Positions 1-9,138 are shown, counted from the stretch's first letter. The stretch: 64,000 nucleotides of DNA from Sporosarcina luteola (GCA_014204635.1 JACHLS010000002.1:372001-436000), one strand, 5' to 3'. Translations and numbers: made by a program. The notes: a model not told the origin generated them from the letters alone.

Positions 1-567
1 TTCAAAACGGTCGGCAGCTGCCATAATCGGACCTGCTAAGTATTCGACAGTCCCATACGGAATCAGCGACCAGAGATGCGTTCCAAAAATAACATCGACT
101 CCATCCAAGCAGCCATCCTTGATCATGGAAATGGCACCGCCCGGAGCATACTCTTCCGCATGTTGGTGAATAAAGACATATTCACCGCTCAAGTTCTCCC
201 GTAATCCATGGATGGCTTTTGCCAGTTGGAGCAATGTAGCAGTATGTCCATCATGGCCGCAAGCATGCATAACGCCCGGCACAGTTGATTTGTATGGTAC
301 ATTCTTTTCGTCATCAATCGGCAATGCATCGAAATCGGCACGCAATGCCACTGTTTTTCCGGGGCGTGCTCCTTTAATGCGGGCTACAACTCCGTTGCCG
401 CCGACTCCGCTCTGTACCTCCACACCAAGGTCAGCATAGAACTCATGGATGTATTGAGCCGTCTTCACTTCTTTGAATGAAAGCTCCGGGTGCATATGCA
501 AGTGGCGGCGGATGACGACCATATCCTCATACGCTTGATCTAATCTCTCGAACAGTTGCTCCCTCAT
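1..567 (-). CDS. M20 family amidohydrolase (partial, C-terminus outside window)
   Basis: The first 189 residues of a metal-dependent amidohydrolase of the M20 family (N-acyl-amino-acid hydrolase, hippuricase and IAA-amino acid hydrolase type). Visible signatures are HLHMHPELSF near residues 22-31, ALRADFDALP near 75-84 and the metal-binding HACGHDGHT near 102-110. A QHAEE stretch near 136 is where the catalytic glutamate of the family lies. The start ATG at 565-567 is preceded by a GAGGGG-type ribosome binding site. The gene reads in the same direction as hmoB, 85 bp upstream, with no obvious terminator between, so the two may be co-transcribed. B. subtilis has an amidohydrolase (yhaA) in the same neighbourhood. 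The exact substrate cannot be told. Confidence 0.88.
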   Translation of the reverse strand, partial: MREQLFERLDQAYEDMVVIRRHLHMHPELSFKEVKTAQYIHEFYADLGVEVQSGVGGNGVVARIKGARPGKTVALRADFDALPIDDEKNVPYKSTVPGVMHACGHDGHTATLLQLAKAIHGLRENLSGEYVFIHQHAEEYAPGGAISMIKDGCLDGVDVIFGTHLWSLIPYGTVEYLAGPIMAAADRFE

Positions 568-652
568 TTTCAAAACCCCTCTCCCGAAACATTTTCATTT
601 TTCATATTATATCACATGTTTCGGAACCCGCAATAAGTAGAAAGATAGGGGT

Positions 653-1168
653 TTATGCCTCATCTTCCCGTTTTGCTGTGTACGTTGTAATATAGGAAGC
701 GCTGGTAAAGATGTGCGTCGTATTATCCACAAACTCACGAGCTGCCTGCGGGTCATGCGCCTCTTTGAATGCTTGCGAGTTTTTCCACTGTTCAAAGTCG
801 GAGGACTCCTTCCACTCTGTCATGACAACGTACGTATCTGAATCGAGTGGACGCAATAACCGGAAGGCCACAAAGCCGGACTGGGATTCAATGACACCTG
901 ACTGTGTTGAAAAGCGGTGTTCAAATACGGGACGGCCTTCATCCGAAACGGGAATATTATTGCAAACAAAGTAGCCGTCCTCTTGCAGGTCTCCTGCCAA
1001 ACTAATCACTTCATATCGCCGAGGGGTCTGGAATACAGATTTCCCTTCCGTCTCATGCAGGAGAAGGGAGGCGCCGCTGCCATGCATAAGAATCATCTGC
1101 TTGGATGCATGCTTCGCTTTGATTTTTTCCATAAAATCTCTTGTACCTGTTGTCATATAAATAAACAT
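653..1168 (-). CDS. hmoB: Heme-degrading monooxygenase HmoB
   Basis: A 171-residue protein matching HmoB (YhgC) of B. subtilis, an antibiotic-biosynthesis-monooxygenase (ABM) fold enzyme that opens heme and releases iron. The C-terminal half carries the ABM-like segment with FVAFRLLRPLD, YVVMTEWKESSDFEQW and SQAFKEAH. The start at 1168 is chosen because GGAGGG lies 8 bases upstream; an in-frame start 27 bases further up has no such site. It is divergent from hemE, as in B. subtilis, with a Fur-like box in the shared intergenic region. Family is clear from context and motifs; activity is inferred. Confidence 0.86.
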   Translation of the reverse strand: MFIYMTTGTRDFMEKIKAKHASKQMILMHGSGASLLLHETEGKSVFQTPRRYEVISLAGDLQEDGYFVCNNIPVSDEGRPVFEHRFSTQSGVIESQSGFVAFRLLRPLDSDTYVVMTEWKESSDFEQWKNSQAFKEAHDPQAAREFVDNTTHIFTSASYITTYTAKREDEA

Positions 1169-1341
1169 TGACAAACCCTCCTTATCTAAGTGCACTAATC
1201 ATATTTTCCCCGAAACCGTCGAATCAAACAAGCAATGACAAATTGATGGCAACCGGAGCGCACAAATTTATGACAAACGGGTTCATTTGCTATACAATCC
1301 GGCCGCAGTCGTCTATATTGGAAGTCGGATAACGATATACA

Positions 1342-1356
1342 TGATAATCATTATAA
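1342..1356. promoter_or_regulatory. Fur-like box between hmoB and hemE
   Basis: The 15 bases TGATAATCATTATAA match the Bacillus 7-1-7 Fur box (TGATAATNATTATCA) at all but one base. It sits 19 bp before the hemE start and about 175 bp before hmoB, so iron-dependent control of hemE, and possibly of the divergent gene, is plausible. Binding is inferred. Confidence 0.7.
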
Positions 1357-1375
1357 AGAAAGTGGGAATCGATTG

Positions 1376-2416
1376 ATGACGACATTTAACGATACACTGC
1401 TTCGCGCCGCGAAAGGCGAAACAATTGACCATACACCAGTTTGGTATATGCGCCAGGCTGGACGTTCGCAGCCTGAATACCGGAAAATTAAAGAAAAATA
1501 CTCATTAGAAGAGATTACACACCAACCGGAGCTATGTGCTTATGTTACAAAATTGCCGGTAGACCAATACAATGTCGATGCGGCTATCCTTTATAAGGAT
1601 ATCGTTACGCCGCTGCCGGGCATCGGGGTAGATGTGAAAATCAAAGCGGGTGTTGGTCCGGTCATCTCCAATCCGATCCGGACGGTCCAAGATGTACATA
1701 ATCTCGGGGACTTTTCGCCTGAGGAACACATTCCATTTGTAACGGATACAATTAAATTGCTGACGCAGGAGCAGTTAAATGTGCCACTTATCGGTTTTGC
1801 CGGCGCGCCATTCACATTGGCCAGCTACATGATTGAAGGCGGGCCATCCCGAAGCTATAATTTAACAAAGTCTTTCATGGTATCAGAACCGGAAACTTGG
1901 TTCGCACTTATGGACAAACTAGCAGAAACGACGATTTCTTACATTGGAGCACAAGTGAACGCTGGTGCAAAGGCGATTCAAATTTTTGATTCCTGGGTAG
2001 GGGCATTGAATGTGGAAGATTATCGAATCTTTATCAAACCAGTCATGACCCGTATCTTTACAGAGCTTCGGAAATTGAATGTACCGCTTATCACATTTGG
2101 CGTCGGTGCAAGTCACTTGGCGAATGAATGGCATGACCTTCCTGTTGATGTAGTCGGGCTCGACTGGCGCCTGTCGATCAAAGAGGCAGGAGAAAGAGGT
2201 TTGACGAAGCCGTTGCAAGGAAATCTGGATCCGTCTCTGCTGCTTGCTGATTGGTCAATTATTGAAGAGCGTGCAAAAGCGATCATTGAACAGGGCGTTG
2301 CGCACGGCAGCCATATTTTCAATCTGGGCCATGGTGTTTTCCCAGAAGTGCAACCTGCCACGTTGCAAAGGTTGACCGAATTGATTCATGAATACAGTGC
2401 ACAATTGAGAAAATAA
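1376..2416 (+). CDS. hemE: Uroporphyrinogen decarboxylase
   Basis: HemE removes the four acetate carboxyls of uroporphyrinogen III to give coproporphyrinogen III in the cytoplasm. The protein is 346 residues, the usual length. The signature [14 protein letters not shown] lies near residue 23, with the invariant [22 protein letters not shown] and the C-terminal [11 protein letters not shown] also match the family. The ATG at 1376 is preferred over the TTG one codon earlier. It is first in a tight hemE-hemH-hemY cluster (22 bp to hemH), typical of the coproporphyrin-dependent heme route of Firmicutes. Confidence 0.97.
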   Translation: MTTFNDTLLRAAKGETIDHTPVWYMRQAGRSQPEYRKIKEKYSLEEITHQPELCAYVTKLPVDQYNVDAAILYKDIVTPLPGIGVDVKIKAGVGPVISNPIRTVQDVHNLGDFSPEEHIPFVTDTIKLLTQEQLNVPLIGFAGAPFTLASYMIEGGPSRSYNLTKSFMVSEPETWFALMDKLAETTISYIGAQVNAGAKAIQIFDSWVGALNVEDYRIFIKPVMTRIFTELRKLNVPLITFGVGASHLANEWHDLPVDVVGLDWRLSIKEAGERGLTKPLQGNLDPSLLLADWSIIEERAKAIIEQGVAHGSHIFNLGHGVFPEVQPATLQRLTELIHEYSAQLRK

Positions 2417-2438
2417 TTTTATTAATGAGGTGTACGAG

Positions 2439-3371
2439 ATGACGAAGAAGAAGATGGGCTTATTGGTGATGGCTTATGGCACACCATACAAAGAAGAAGA
2501 TATCGAGCCGTACTATACGCATATCCGGCACGGACGTCCGCCTGCTCCCGAACAACTGGAGGATTTGCGCAATCGTTATGAAGCGATCGGCGGTATTTCG
2601 CCGCTTGCCAAGATTACTGAGAACCAGGCGCATGCGCTTGGAAATCATTTAAATGAAATGCAAGATGCGATTGAGTTCACCGTGTACATCGGTTTAAAGC
2701 ATATTACACCATTCGTGGAAGAAGCGGTGGAACAGATGGCGAAGGATGGCATCGAAGAAGCGGTATCGATCGTACTGGCTCCACATTATTCTTCCTTCTC
2801 CGTGAAGTCCTATAACACACGTGCAAAAGAGGAAGCGGAGAAGCATGGCATTTCAATCACCTCGGTGGAAAGCTGGTATCAGCAGCCGAAATTCATTGCG
2901 TATTGGGCTGACAAAGTCCGTTCTACTTTCAATAACATGAATGATGAAGAACGGGAAACAGCATGTCTGATCGTCTCTGCTCACTCCTTGCCGGAGAAAA
3001 TCAAGCAATTTGGCGATCCATACCCGGATCAATTGGCGGCAACTGCTGAGTTGATCGCAAACGCAGCTGAAGTGAAACACTATGCTGTCGGCTGGCAAAG
3101 TGAAGGGCAGACAGGCGAACCATGGCTTGGGCCCGATGTCCAGGATTTGACACGTGATTTACACGAAAAACATGGGTATACATCATTTGTCTACACACCT
3201 GTCGGCTTTGTCTCCGATCATTTAGAAGTGCTTTATGACAACGACCATGAGTGTAAGGTCGTTTGTGATGAAATTGGTGCGGCTTACCACCGTCCCGCAA
3301 TGCCAAACACCAATCCGTTATTTATTGAGGCGATGGCGGATGCGGTGCTTGGTCAGATCGAATCAGCCTGA
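2439..3371 (+). CDS. hemH: Coproporphyrin ferrochelatase
   Basis: A 310-residue class I ferrochelatase. In Firmicutes this enzyme (CpfC) inserts Fe2+ into coproporphyrin III. Conserved stretches seen are [10 protein letters not shown] at the N-terminus, the SAHSLP metal-site histidine motif near residue 180, and [16 protein letters not shown] near residues 255-270. The ATG at 2439 follows a TGAGG site 8 bases upstream; the track of in-frame codons also offers GTG at 2430, which is less likely. It lies between hemE and hemY in a probable operon. Confidence 0.96.
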   Translation: MTKKKMGLLVMAYGTPYKEEDIEPYYTHIRHGRPPAPEQLEDLRNRYEAIGGISPLAKITENQAHALGNHLNEMQDAIEFTVYIGLKHITPFVEEAVEQMAKDGIEEAVSIVLAPHYSSFSVKSYNTRAKEEAEKHGISITSVESWYQQPKFIAYWADKVRSTFNNMNDEERETACLIVSAHSLPEKIKQFGDPYPDQLAATAELIANAAEVKHYAVGWQSEGQTGEPWLGPDVQDLTRDLHEKHGYTSFVYTPVGFVSDHLEVLYDNDHECKVVCDEIGAAYHRPAMPNTNPLFIEAMADAVLGQIESA

Positions 3372-3391
3372 TGACAGGAAGTGATGAAGAG

Positions 3392-4813
3392 ATGGAAGAG
3401 CAAAACAAGAATGTCGTCATTGTTGGCGGCGGGATCACGGGTTTAACAGCCGCCTTCTATCTTCAGAAAGAAGCGGCTGAAAAAGGATTAGGTGTGGAGA
3501 TTCTTCTAATCGAGGCATCCAATCGGCTGGGCGGTAAAATACAGACGGTCCGCCGGGATGGGTTCATTATTGAACGGGGACCTGATTCATTTTTAATTCG
3601 GAAAAAAAGCATGGACATACTAGCCAAGGATCTTGGCGTCGATGATCAGCTCGTGCGGAATGCAACAGGGCAAGCATATGTCCTCGTAAATGATAAATTG
3701 CATCCGATTCCGGCCGGGTCCGTCATGGGGATTCCGACGCAGATGGGACCGTTTTTCAAGTCGGATCTCTTTTCTGTCGCTGGCAAGCTGCGGGCAGCAG
3801 GCGACATCGTCTTATCCCGCTCCGGTGTGGATGGCGATCAATCACTCGGCTCGTTTTTCCGTAGACGCTTTGGAGGAGAGCTCGTCGAGAATTTGATTGA
3901 ACCGTTGCTATCCGGCGTCTATTCCGGCGACATCGACCATATGAGCCTGGAAGCGACCTATCCACAATTTTATGCGGTTGAGAAAAAACATAGAAGCTTG
4001 ATTCTCGGAATGAAAAAGACGACACCGAAACAAGTTCCGCAAAAAAATGGCCATGGTGCTTCTAAAGAAGGGGCGTTCCATTCTTTCCGCTACGGTTTGG
4101 AGACGATTGTTGAGGCCGCGGAACGTGCGCTTAAGCCGGACATGGTGCTGAAAGGCGTAAGGGTAGAGAGGATCGAGCAAACGGATGACCAATCTGTGCT
4201 CCATTTGAATAACGGCAGAAAAGTGACAGCGGATGCGGTCATTTTGACAACAGATCACGTGACGACAAGTCAGTTGTTTGCCTCTCACGGCGTGTTGCAA
4301 GGCTTGGGGGACATTCCGACGACTTCCGTTGCAACAGTCGCCCTGGCGTTTCCAGAAGAAGCAGTCGTTCAAGATATGGAAGGAACAGGATTCCTTGTAT
4401 CCAGACGCAGCGATTATTCTATTACGGCTTGCACATGGGTTCATCGGAAATGGCCAACGACCACGCCGGCTGGAAAAGTTTTATTGCGTGCTTTCGTAGG
4501 AAAAGTCGGTGACGAAACAATTGTCGATTTGCCGGATGAGGAAATCGAAAAGATTGTGTTATCCGATTTAAGCCGAATTATCACCATTAAAGGCAAGCCG
4601 GATTTCTCTGTCATAACTCGATTTAAAGAGGATCGGCCGCAGTATAGGGTCGGCCACAAAGAACGAATCCGGACAGCGAGGGCAGAGTTGCAGCAGAAGT
4701 TTCCGAATATCAAACTAGCAGGGGCTTCATATGATGGCGTTGGATTGCCAGACTGCATAGATCAGGGCAAAGCAGCTGTCGAAGAAGTGTTGGTTGATCT
4801 GTTCAAAAAGTAA
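3392..4813 (+). CDS. hemY: Coproporphyrinogen III oxidase (HemY/CgoX)
   Basis: A flavoprotein of the protoporphyrinogen-oxidase family. In Gram-positives it oxidises coproporphyrinogen III to coproporphyrin III. The N-terminal FAD-binding motif VVIVGGGITGLTAAFYL and the C-terminal GVGLPDCIDQGK, both typical, are present; length is 473 residues. An AGGAAG site favours ATG 3392. An in-frame ATG at 3371 overlaps the hemH stop (TGATG) and would add seven residues. Third gene of the heme cluster; the final HemQ/ChdC step is not in this window. Confidence 0.95.
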   Translation: MEEQNKNVVIVGGGITGLTAAFYLQKEAAEKGLGVEILLIEASNRLGGKIQTVRRDGFIIERGPDSFLIRKKSMDILAKDLGVDDQLVRNATGQAYVLVNDKLHPIPAGSVMGIPTQMGPFFKSDLFSVAGKLRAAGDIVLSRSGVDGDQSLGSFFRRRFGGELVENLIEPLLSGVYSGDIDHMSLEATYPQFYAVEKKHRSLILGMKKTTPKQVPQKNGHGASKEGAFHSFRYGLETIVEAAERALKPDMVLKGVRVERIEQTDDQSVLHLNNGRKVTADAVILTTDHVTTSQLFASHGVLQGLGDIPTTSVATVALAFPEEAVVQDMEGTGFLVSRRSDYSITACTWVHRKWPTTTPAGKVLLRAFVGKVGDETIVDLPDEEIEKIVLSDLSRIITIKGKPDFSVITRFKEDRPQYRVGHKERIRTARAELQQKFPNIKLAGASYDGVGLPDCIDQGKAAVEEVLVDLFKK

Positions 4814-4883
4814 TAGCGTTCCCCTCCAGTCCAAGGGCTGCCCTGTGCAGTCCTTTCTTTATTCACGCGAAAAGGGGGATTTG

Positions 4884-5741
4884 ATGAAAAGAATACTTAT
4901 TATAAGTTTGGTTGTTTTACTGATGGCAGGTTGTTCGATCAGCAAAGAGAAATCAGCAGTTTTTCCAGAAGATGAATTTTTTCTCATTGGTCATCGTGGA
5001 GCGTCTGCCTATGTCCCTGAGAATACTTTGGCCTCTTTTGCTTTGGCAGAAGACTTGGGGGCCGATTATATCGAGCTGGACATTCATGAAACAAAAGATG
5101 GCAAGCTTGTTGTCATGCATGACAAAGACGTATCCCGTACTACCGAGGGCCATGGCAATATCGAAACATTTACACTCGATGAATTGAAATCCTTGTCCAT
5201 TGTCGAACGCAAGAAAGACAAAGAAACTGTTCTGGGGCCATCCGAAAGTATGGCGGTGCCCACATTGCAAGAAGTATTTGACCAATTCGGGGACTCCTTG
5301 AATTATGTAGTAGAATTAAAGAATCCGAGTCGTTATCCGAATATCGAACAAAAGCTTGTTCAGCAATTGGAAGAGAACGATTTGATTCAAAAGGATAAGA
5401 AAGGCAGGCCGCGAGCGGTCATCCACTCATTTAGCGAGAAGGCGCTCCAGCGTGTCCATAAAATAAATCCAGGCATTCCGCTGCTGCAGCTTATTTCCTT
5501 CGACGAAGGGGAAGAAGCCGAACTGTCGAAGAAAAAAATTACCAAGTTGCTTTCCTATGCGGACGGTATTGGGGTCAGTTACGAAGCGCTCACACCGCCC
5601 TTCGTGAATTACATGCACGAAAAAGGGCTGGCTGTTTTCGCCTATACCGTCAACGATCCGGAAGTTGCGTTGCGATTACAAGCCATGGGTCTCAATGGAA
5701 TCCATACTGATAAACCCGATTTGGTGGAGCGAGAAAAATAG
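4884..5741 (+). CDS. Glycerophosphodiester phosphodiesterase lipoprotein
   Basis: A 285-residue GDPD-family protein that would hydrolyse glycerophosphodiesters to glycerol-3-phosphate and an alcohol outside the membrane. The first 17 residues form a lipoprotein signal with lipobox LMAGC (cysteine 17). The TIM-barrel catalytic motif HRGASAYVPENT starts near residue 40, followed by ELDIHETKDGKLVVMHD, which supplies the metal-binding acids and second histidine. AAAGGGGGA lies just upstream of ATG 4884. It follows hemY by 70 bp and ends at a strong hairpin terminator. Confidence 0.92.
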   Translation: MKRILIISLVVLLMAGCSISKEKSAVFPEDEFFLIGHRGASAYVPENTLASFALAEDLGADYIELDIHETKDGKLVVMHDKDVSRTTEGHGNIETFTLDELKSLSIVERKKDKETVLGPSESMAVPTLQEVFDQFGDSLNYVVELKNPSRYPNIEQKLVQQLEENDLIQKDKKGRPRAVIHSFSEKALQRVHKINPGIPLLQLISFDEGEEAELSKKKITKLLSYADGIGVSYEALTPPFVNYMHEKGLAVFAYTVNDPEVALRLQAMGLNGIHTDKPDLVEREK

Positions 5742-5774
5742 AAGGGGCCGTCCTCATGGGACAGCCCCTTCCTT
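5742..5774 (+). terminator. Rho-independent terminator after GDPD gene
   Basis: AAGGGGC-CG-TCC pairs with GGGACAGCCCCTT across a TCAT loop, starting right after the stop codon. A short T-containing tail follows. Confidence 0.8.
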
Positions 5775-5810
5775 ATGGGAAAGGCTAGATGCCTGTCCAC
5801 CACTTGTCCA

Positions 5811-6155
5811 TTAAAGGACTGGCGTCAATTCTGAATTCAACACACGTTGTGCTGCAATGATGACGCCGGAAGCGGTCCGGCCATATGCTGTATAAATTCC
5901 ACCAGCTTGGTTCGGAACGATTTCCGTTTCATATTGATGCGCACCGCCGATCAGACTTAATGTAACAAATCCAGAAGCATTAGCGCCCACATTAAAGTTA
6001 GAGGAGTTAATTAGCTGTCTTGTCCCATTCAGCCTGAACACTCGGACAACGCCGGTCAAAGGTCCTCCGGTGCGGTTCAAGATTTTCACTCGTACCGTAG
6101 TGGCATTCGCCGGTTGGTTCCCCATGTTCTCGATAGGTCCAGTTGTCAATGGCAT
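5811..6155 (-). CDS. Small conserved-looking hypothetical protein
   Basis: A 114-residue protein with no recognised family. It is rich in Val, Thr, Asn and Gly, lacks a signal peptide or membrane segment, and alternates hydrophobic residues (VRVKILN, VVRVFRL, FVTLSLI) as in a small beta-sandwich. The ATG at 6155 is set by a near-perfect GGAGGTGA site 6 bases upstream. It stands alone, convergent with the GDPD gene. The composition resembles surface or spore-layer proteins of Bacillales, but that is a guess. Confidence 0.7.
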   Translation of the reverse strand: MPLTTGPIENMGNQPANATTVRVKILNRTGGPLTGVVRVFRLNGTRQLINSSNFNVGANASGFVTLSLIGGAHQYETEIVPNQAGGIYTAYGRTASGVIIAAQRVLNSELTPVL

Positions 6156-6260
6156 GTACAATCACCTCCTGACTGCTCTATTGAATCTGCAGATTCTGTT
6201 CTCATACTATGTAGGGGGGAGAGGTAGTGATGGGGAGCTTGTACTAGTTTAGGTAGATAA

Positions 6261-6300
6261 TCCAAAAAAACGACTCCCTGTTGATACTAGGAAGTCGTTT
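6261..6300 (-). terminator. Terminator reading leftward from yhfH genes
   Basis: AAACGACT (6268-6275) pairs with AGTCGTTT (6293-6300). On the minus strand the stem is followed by a run of seven T, so it ends leftward transcripts. Confidence 0.72.
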
Positions 6301-6511
6301 ATTAATAATTGATAATGGTCACAGTCATGTCGCTCCTCCAGATTCTTGTAATACAAAAATGTTTAAACATCATTCCGCAAAATTCAACAAGTTACAGATG
6401 CAACTCTGTTGAAGTATGTTGTATTGCGTTCATTCCATGGAGCAGTGGCAAACATTCTGCTTCTCTGTTGCTCGTTGAATTGGCGAAAACTCAGTTTGGA
6501 TAAGAGACACG

Positions 6512-6640
6512 TCATTGTAAGTTGTTGCACTCTTCACAAGTATTGCTGTAGCATTCATGTTGCTCTTCGATCTCTTCTCCGCAAGCCATACAAGTTTTAG
6601 GCGGCAGGTTCTTGAAAAATTCTACAACGTTTTCTAGCAT
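6512..6640 (-). CDS. yhfH: YhfH-family small zinc-ribbon-like protein (copy 1)
   Basis: A 42-residue protein starting LENVVEFFKNLPPK, followed by a Cys-rich segment: CMAC, then C and a final CEEC. This is the B. subtilis YhfH pattern; function unknown, four or five cysteines suggest zinc. AGGAG lies 9 bases before the ATG at 6640. A second copy is 170 bp upstream on the same strand, and lplJ follows divergently. In B. subtilis yhfH also lies close to lplJ, which supports the call. Confidence 0.82.
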   Translation of the reverse strand: MLENVVEFFKNLPPKTCMACGEEIEEQHECYSNTCEECNNLQ

Positions 6641-6809
6641 TCCAATCAACTCCTTATAGTATGAATCAATTCTAATTAAAACTGTTTTATTGCAGTTGTG
6701 ATAAAAGTGACGCCGTGTAGATGAAAGGATGACGTTCTAAAAGAAGATACTTTTGTATTATAACTAAATTGAAATACACCTTTGTCATATAACAGCCTAG
6801 ACAAAAAAA

Positions 6810-6935
6810 TTACAACACATTGCAATCATCGCATTTATTGCTGTAGCTCTCGTGTTGTTCATCGATGTCCTTTCCGCATTGCTCACATTGTTTAACGGGC
6901 AGATTCTTAAAAAACTCCACAATGTTTTCAAGCAT
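6810..6935 (-). CDS. yhfH: YhfH-family small zinc-ribbon-like protein (copy 2)
   Basis: A 41-residue paralogue of the neighbouring gene, with LENIVEFFKNLPVK and two CxxC pairs (CEQC, CDDC). The middle cysteine of copy 1 is a serine here (HESYSN against HECYSN). AAGGAGA precedes the ATG at 6935. Similar sequence upstream of both genes (a shared GTCATATAACAG stretch) shows that the duplication took in flanking DNA. Confidence 0.82.
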   Translation of the reverse strand: MLENIVEFFKNLPVKQCEQCGKDIDEQHESYSNKCDDCNVL

Positions 6936-7073
6936 TGTATTCATCTCCTTTTTTGTGTTATAACGAAATGAAGAATGAGTCGATTGTCATATAACAGATG
7001 GGCTAAAAAAATTTTGTTACTTCATCTACCAAACTCCTTTTGTTTGTTATACAACTAGAATTTATTAAAACGT

Positions 7074-7102
7074 AGTGTATTATAACAAAATTCTTTTGTC
7101 AA
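7074..7102 (-). promoter_or_regulatory. Sigma-A-type promoter reading toward yhfH copy 2
   Basis: On the minus strand TTGACA (7102-7097) and TACACT (7079-7074) are 17 bases apart. It would give a leader of about 130 nt before yhfH copy 2. Confidence 0.5.
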
Positions 7103-7162
7103 CACTTTTAGGTGCCATTCGGCTAAAATGAAATTGGATAACAGTCATAGGGAGCGATTAGC

Positions 7163-8155
7163 ATGTATTTCATTGACAATAAAGGAATTACCGATCCACG
7201 GATCAACTTGGCGATAGAAGAGTATGCATTGAAGACGATGGATGTGGAGAAGGACTCGTATCTGCTGTTCTATATTAACGAGCCGTCCATCATTATCGGC
7301 CGCAATCAGAACACTGTTGAAGAGATTAATACTGAATTTGTCGATGCCAACGGTATTCATGTCGTCCGTCGATTATCAGGCGGAGGCGCCGTCTATCATG
7401 ATTTGGGGAATTTGAATTATAGTTTCATCACGAAAGATGATGGTGAGTCTTTCCGGAATTTTAAGAAGTTCACAGAACCTGTCATTAAAGCATTGGCTGA
7501 AATGGGAGTGAAAGCAGAACTGCTTGGACGGAATGATATTCTGGTGGAAGGACGGAAAGTGTCAGGGAATGCGCAATTTGCAACCCAAGGCCGTTTGTAC
7601 TCTCACGGAACGCTCATGTTCAATACGGAAATTGAACGAGTCGTGTCCGCCTTGAAAGTGAAGAAAGATAAAATAGAATCAAAAGGCATCAAGTCCATCC
7701 GCAGCCGAGTCGCCAATATTTCAGAATTCATCGAGGAGCCGATGACGATTGAGCAATTCCGTCAACGCATTCTAAATTCCATTTTTAATGGAGAAGAGAA
7801 GGTCCAATACATGGAACTGACAGATGAGGATTGGGACAACATCCGTCAACTATCGGCGGAACGCTACGGCAATTGGGATTGGAATTATGGCAAATCACCG
7901 AAGTGCAATATGCAGCATTCGCATCGTTTCCCGGTTGGCGGCATCGACGTCCGCCTGCAAGTAAACAAAGGAAAAATCGATGAAGTTCATATCTTTGGAG
8001 ATTTCTTCGGCGTCGGTGAAGTGGCGGTGATCGAGGAGAGCTTAAAAGATGTCCAATACGATCGCGAGTCCATTACAAACGCCTTGGATCCCCTCGATAT
8101 CCCAACTATCCTAGGCGGCATTACGAAAGAAGAATTTGTCAATCTAATCTACTAA
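7163..8155 (+). CDS. lplJ: Lipoate-protein ligase
   Basis: A 330-residue LplJ/LplA-type enzyme that activates lipoate with ATP and attaches it to lipoyl domains of 2-oxoacid dehydrogenases and GcvH. The biotin/lipoate ligase signature RRLSGGGAVYHDLGNLNYSF is near residues 70-89, and GRNDILVEGRKVSGNAQ holds the lipoyl-AMP lysine region. The C-terminal accessory domain is present, giving full length. The start at 7163 has a GGGAG site. Single gene closed by a terminator directly after the stop. Confidence 0.96.
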   Translation: MYFIDNKGITDPRINLAIEEYALKTMDVEKDSYLLFYINEPSIIIGRNQNTVEEINTEFVDANGIHVVRRLSGGGAVYHDLGNLNYSFITKDDGESFRNFKKFTEPVIKALAEMGVKAELLGRNDILVEGRKVSGNAQFATQGRLYSHGTLMFNTEIERVVSALKVKKDKIESKGIKSIRSRVANISEFIEEPMTIEQFRQRILNSIFNGEEKVQYMELTDEDWDNIRQLSAERYGNWDWNYGKSPKCNMQHSHRFPVGGIDVRLQVNKGKIDEVHIFGDFFGVGEVAVIEESLKDVQYDRESITNALDPLDIPTILGGITKEEFVNLIY

Positions 8156-8178
8156 ACCCGGTGCTCGCCGGGTTTTTT
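8155..8178 (+). terminator. Terminator after lplJ
   Basis: AACCCGG-TGCTCG-CCGGGTT followed by TTTT, beginning at the last base of lplJ. Confidence 0.9.
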
Positions 8179-8311
8179 CTATGCTTTTTCTTACCTTTAT
8201 CATACGCAGAAAAGAGCCTTGCGAAGTAGGCGAATAACACGGGGGAGGGGAAAAGGAACTCAACGCACTATGGCTCACCTGCCAATGCCCTTGCTCCCAT
8301 CCCTCCATCTG

Positions 8312-9089
8312 GCCGCGCATAACGGGAGTCTCCCCGCTCATCCCGGGAGCGCGCCCGCGCATAATGGGAGCGCATCCGCGCATACCGGGAGCGCATCCGC
8401 GCATCCCGGGAGCGCACCCGCGCATACCGGGAGCGCACCCGCGCATACCGAGAGCGCCCCCGCGCATACCGAGAGCGCCCCCGCGCATACCGAGAGTGCC
8501 CCCGCGCATACCGGGTGCGCATCCGCGCATCCCGGGAGCGCATCCGCGCATACCGGGTGCGCATCCGCGGATAATGGGAGCGCCCCCGCGTATAACGGGA
8601 GCGCCCCCGCGCATAACAGGAGCGCCCCCGCGCATCCCGGGAGCGTAGCCGCGCATCCCGAGAGCGCCCCCGCGCATAACGTGAGCGCACCCGCGCATAA
8701 CGTGAGCGTATCCGCGCATAACGTGAGCGTATCCGCGCATAACGTGAGCGTATCCGCGCAAAACGGGAGTCTCCTCGCGCATCCCGGGAGCGTACCCGCG
8801 TATACCGAAGAGCGCACCCGCGCATAACGAAAGTGCACCCGCGCATACCGAGAGCGCATCCGCGCATAACGTGAGCGTATCCGCGCATCCCGGGAGCGCA
8901 CCCGCGCATCCCGTGAGCGCATCCGCGTATACCGGGAGCGCAACCACGCATACCGGGAGCGCATCCGCGCATACCGGAAGCGCATCCGCGCATACCGTGA
9001 GCGCATCCGCACATACCGTGAGCGCATCCGCGCATACCCGGGACGCATCGGCGCATACCTGGCCCCGACCCGCGTATAACCCCCCACCA
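8312..9089. repeat. Tandem array of 37 units of 21 bp
   Basis: Thirty-seven head-to-tail units of 21 bp can be counted (unit 24 has 22 bp). Each has a core nCCGCGCATA followed by a second half close to CCGGGAGCGCA. GCGCAT occurs about twice per unit, so there is a weaker 10-11 bp sub-period. Units 22-23 resemble units 1-2, hinting at block duplication. Because 21 is a multiple of 3, several frames on both strands stay open, but there is no ribosome binding site that stands out, and the 22-bp unit breaks each frame. I therefore treat it as non-coding repeat DNA between lplJ and the Bce-type operon. It is far more GC-rich than its surroundings. Confidence 0.93.
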
Positions 9090-9138
9090 AGCAGGAATCA
9101 GGAACCCTCATCTAAAAAACTCCCCATGTACACATATC

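Noticed and set aside
1268..1296. Sigma-A promoter for hemE (TTATGA/TATACA)
   Set aside because: The -35 is poor and the start would lie far upstream of the Fur box; not firm enough to list.
6300..6360. Eight-codon leader peptide on the minus strand with GGAGGAG before its ATG
   Set aside because: Too short to support, and no attenuator or gene follows; the terminator at 6261-6300 comes right after.
8312..9089. CRISPR array
   Set aside because: Units are 21 bp with no separate unique spacers of 30 bp or more, and no cas genes are nearby.
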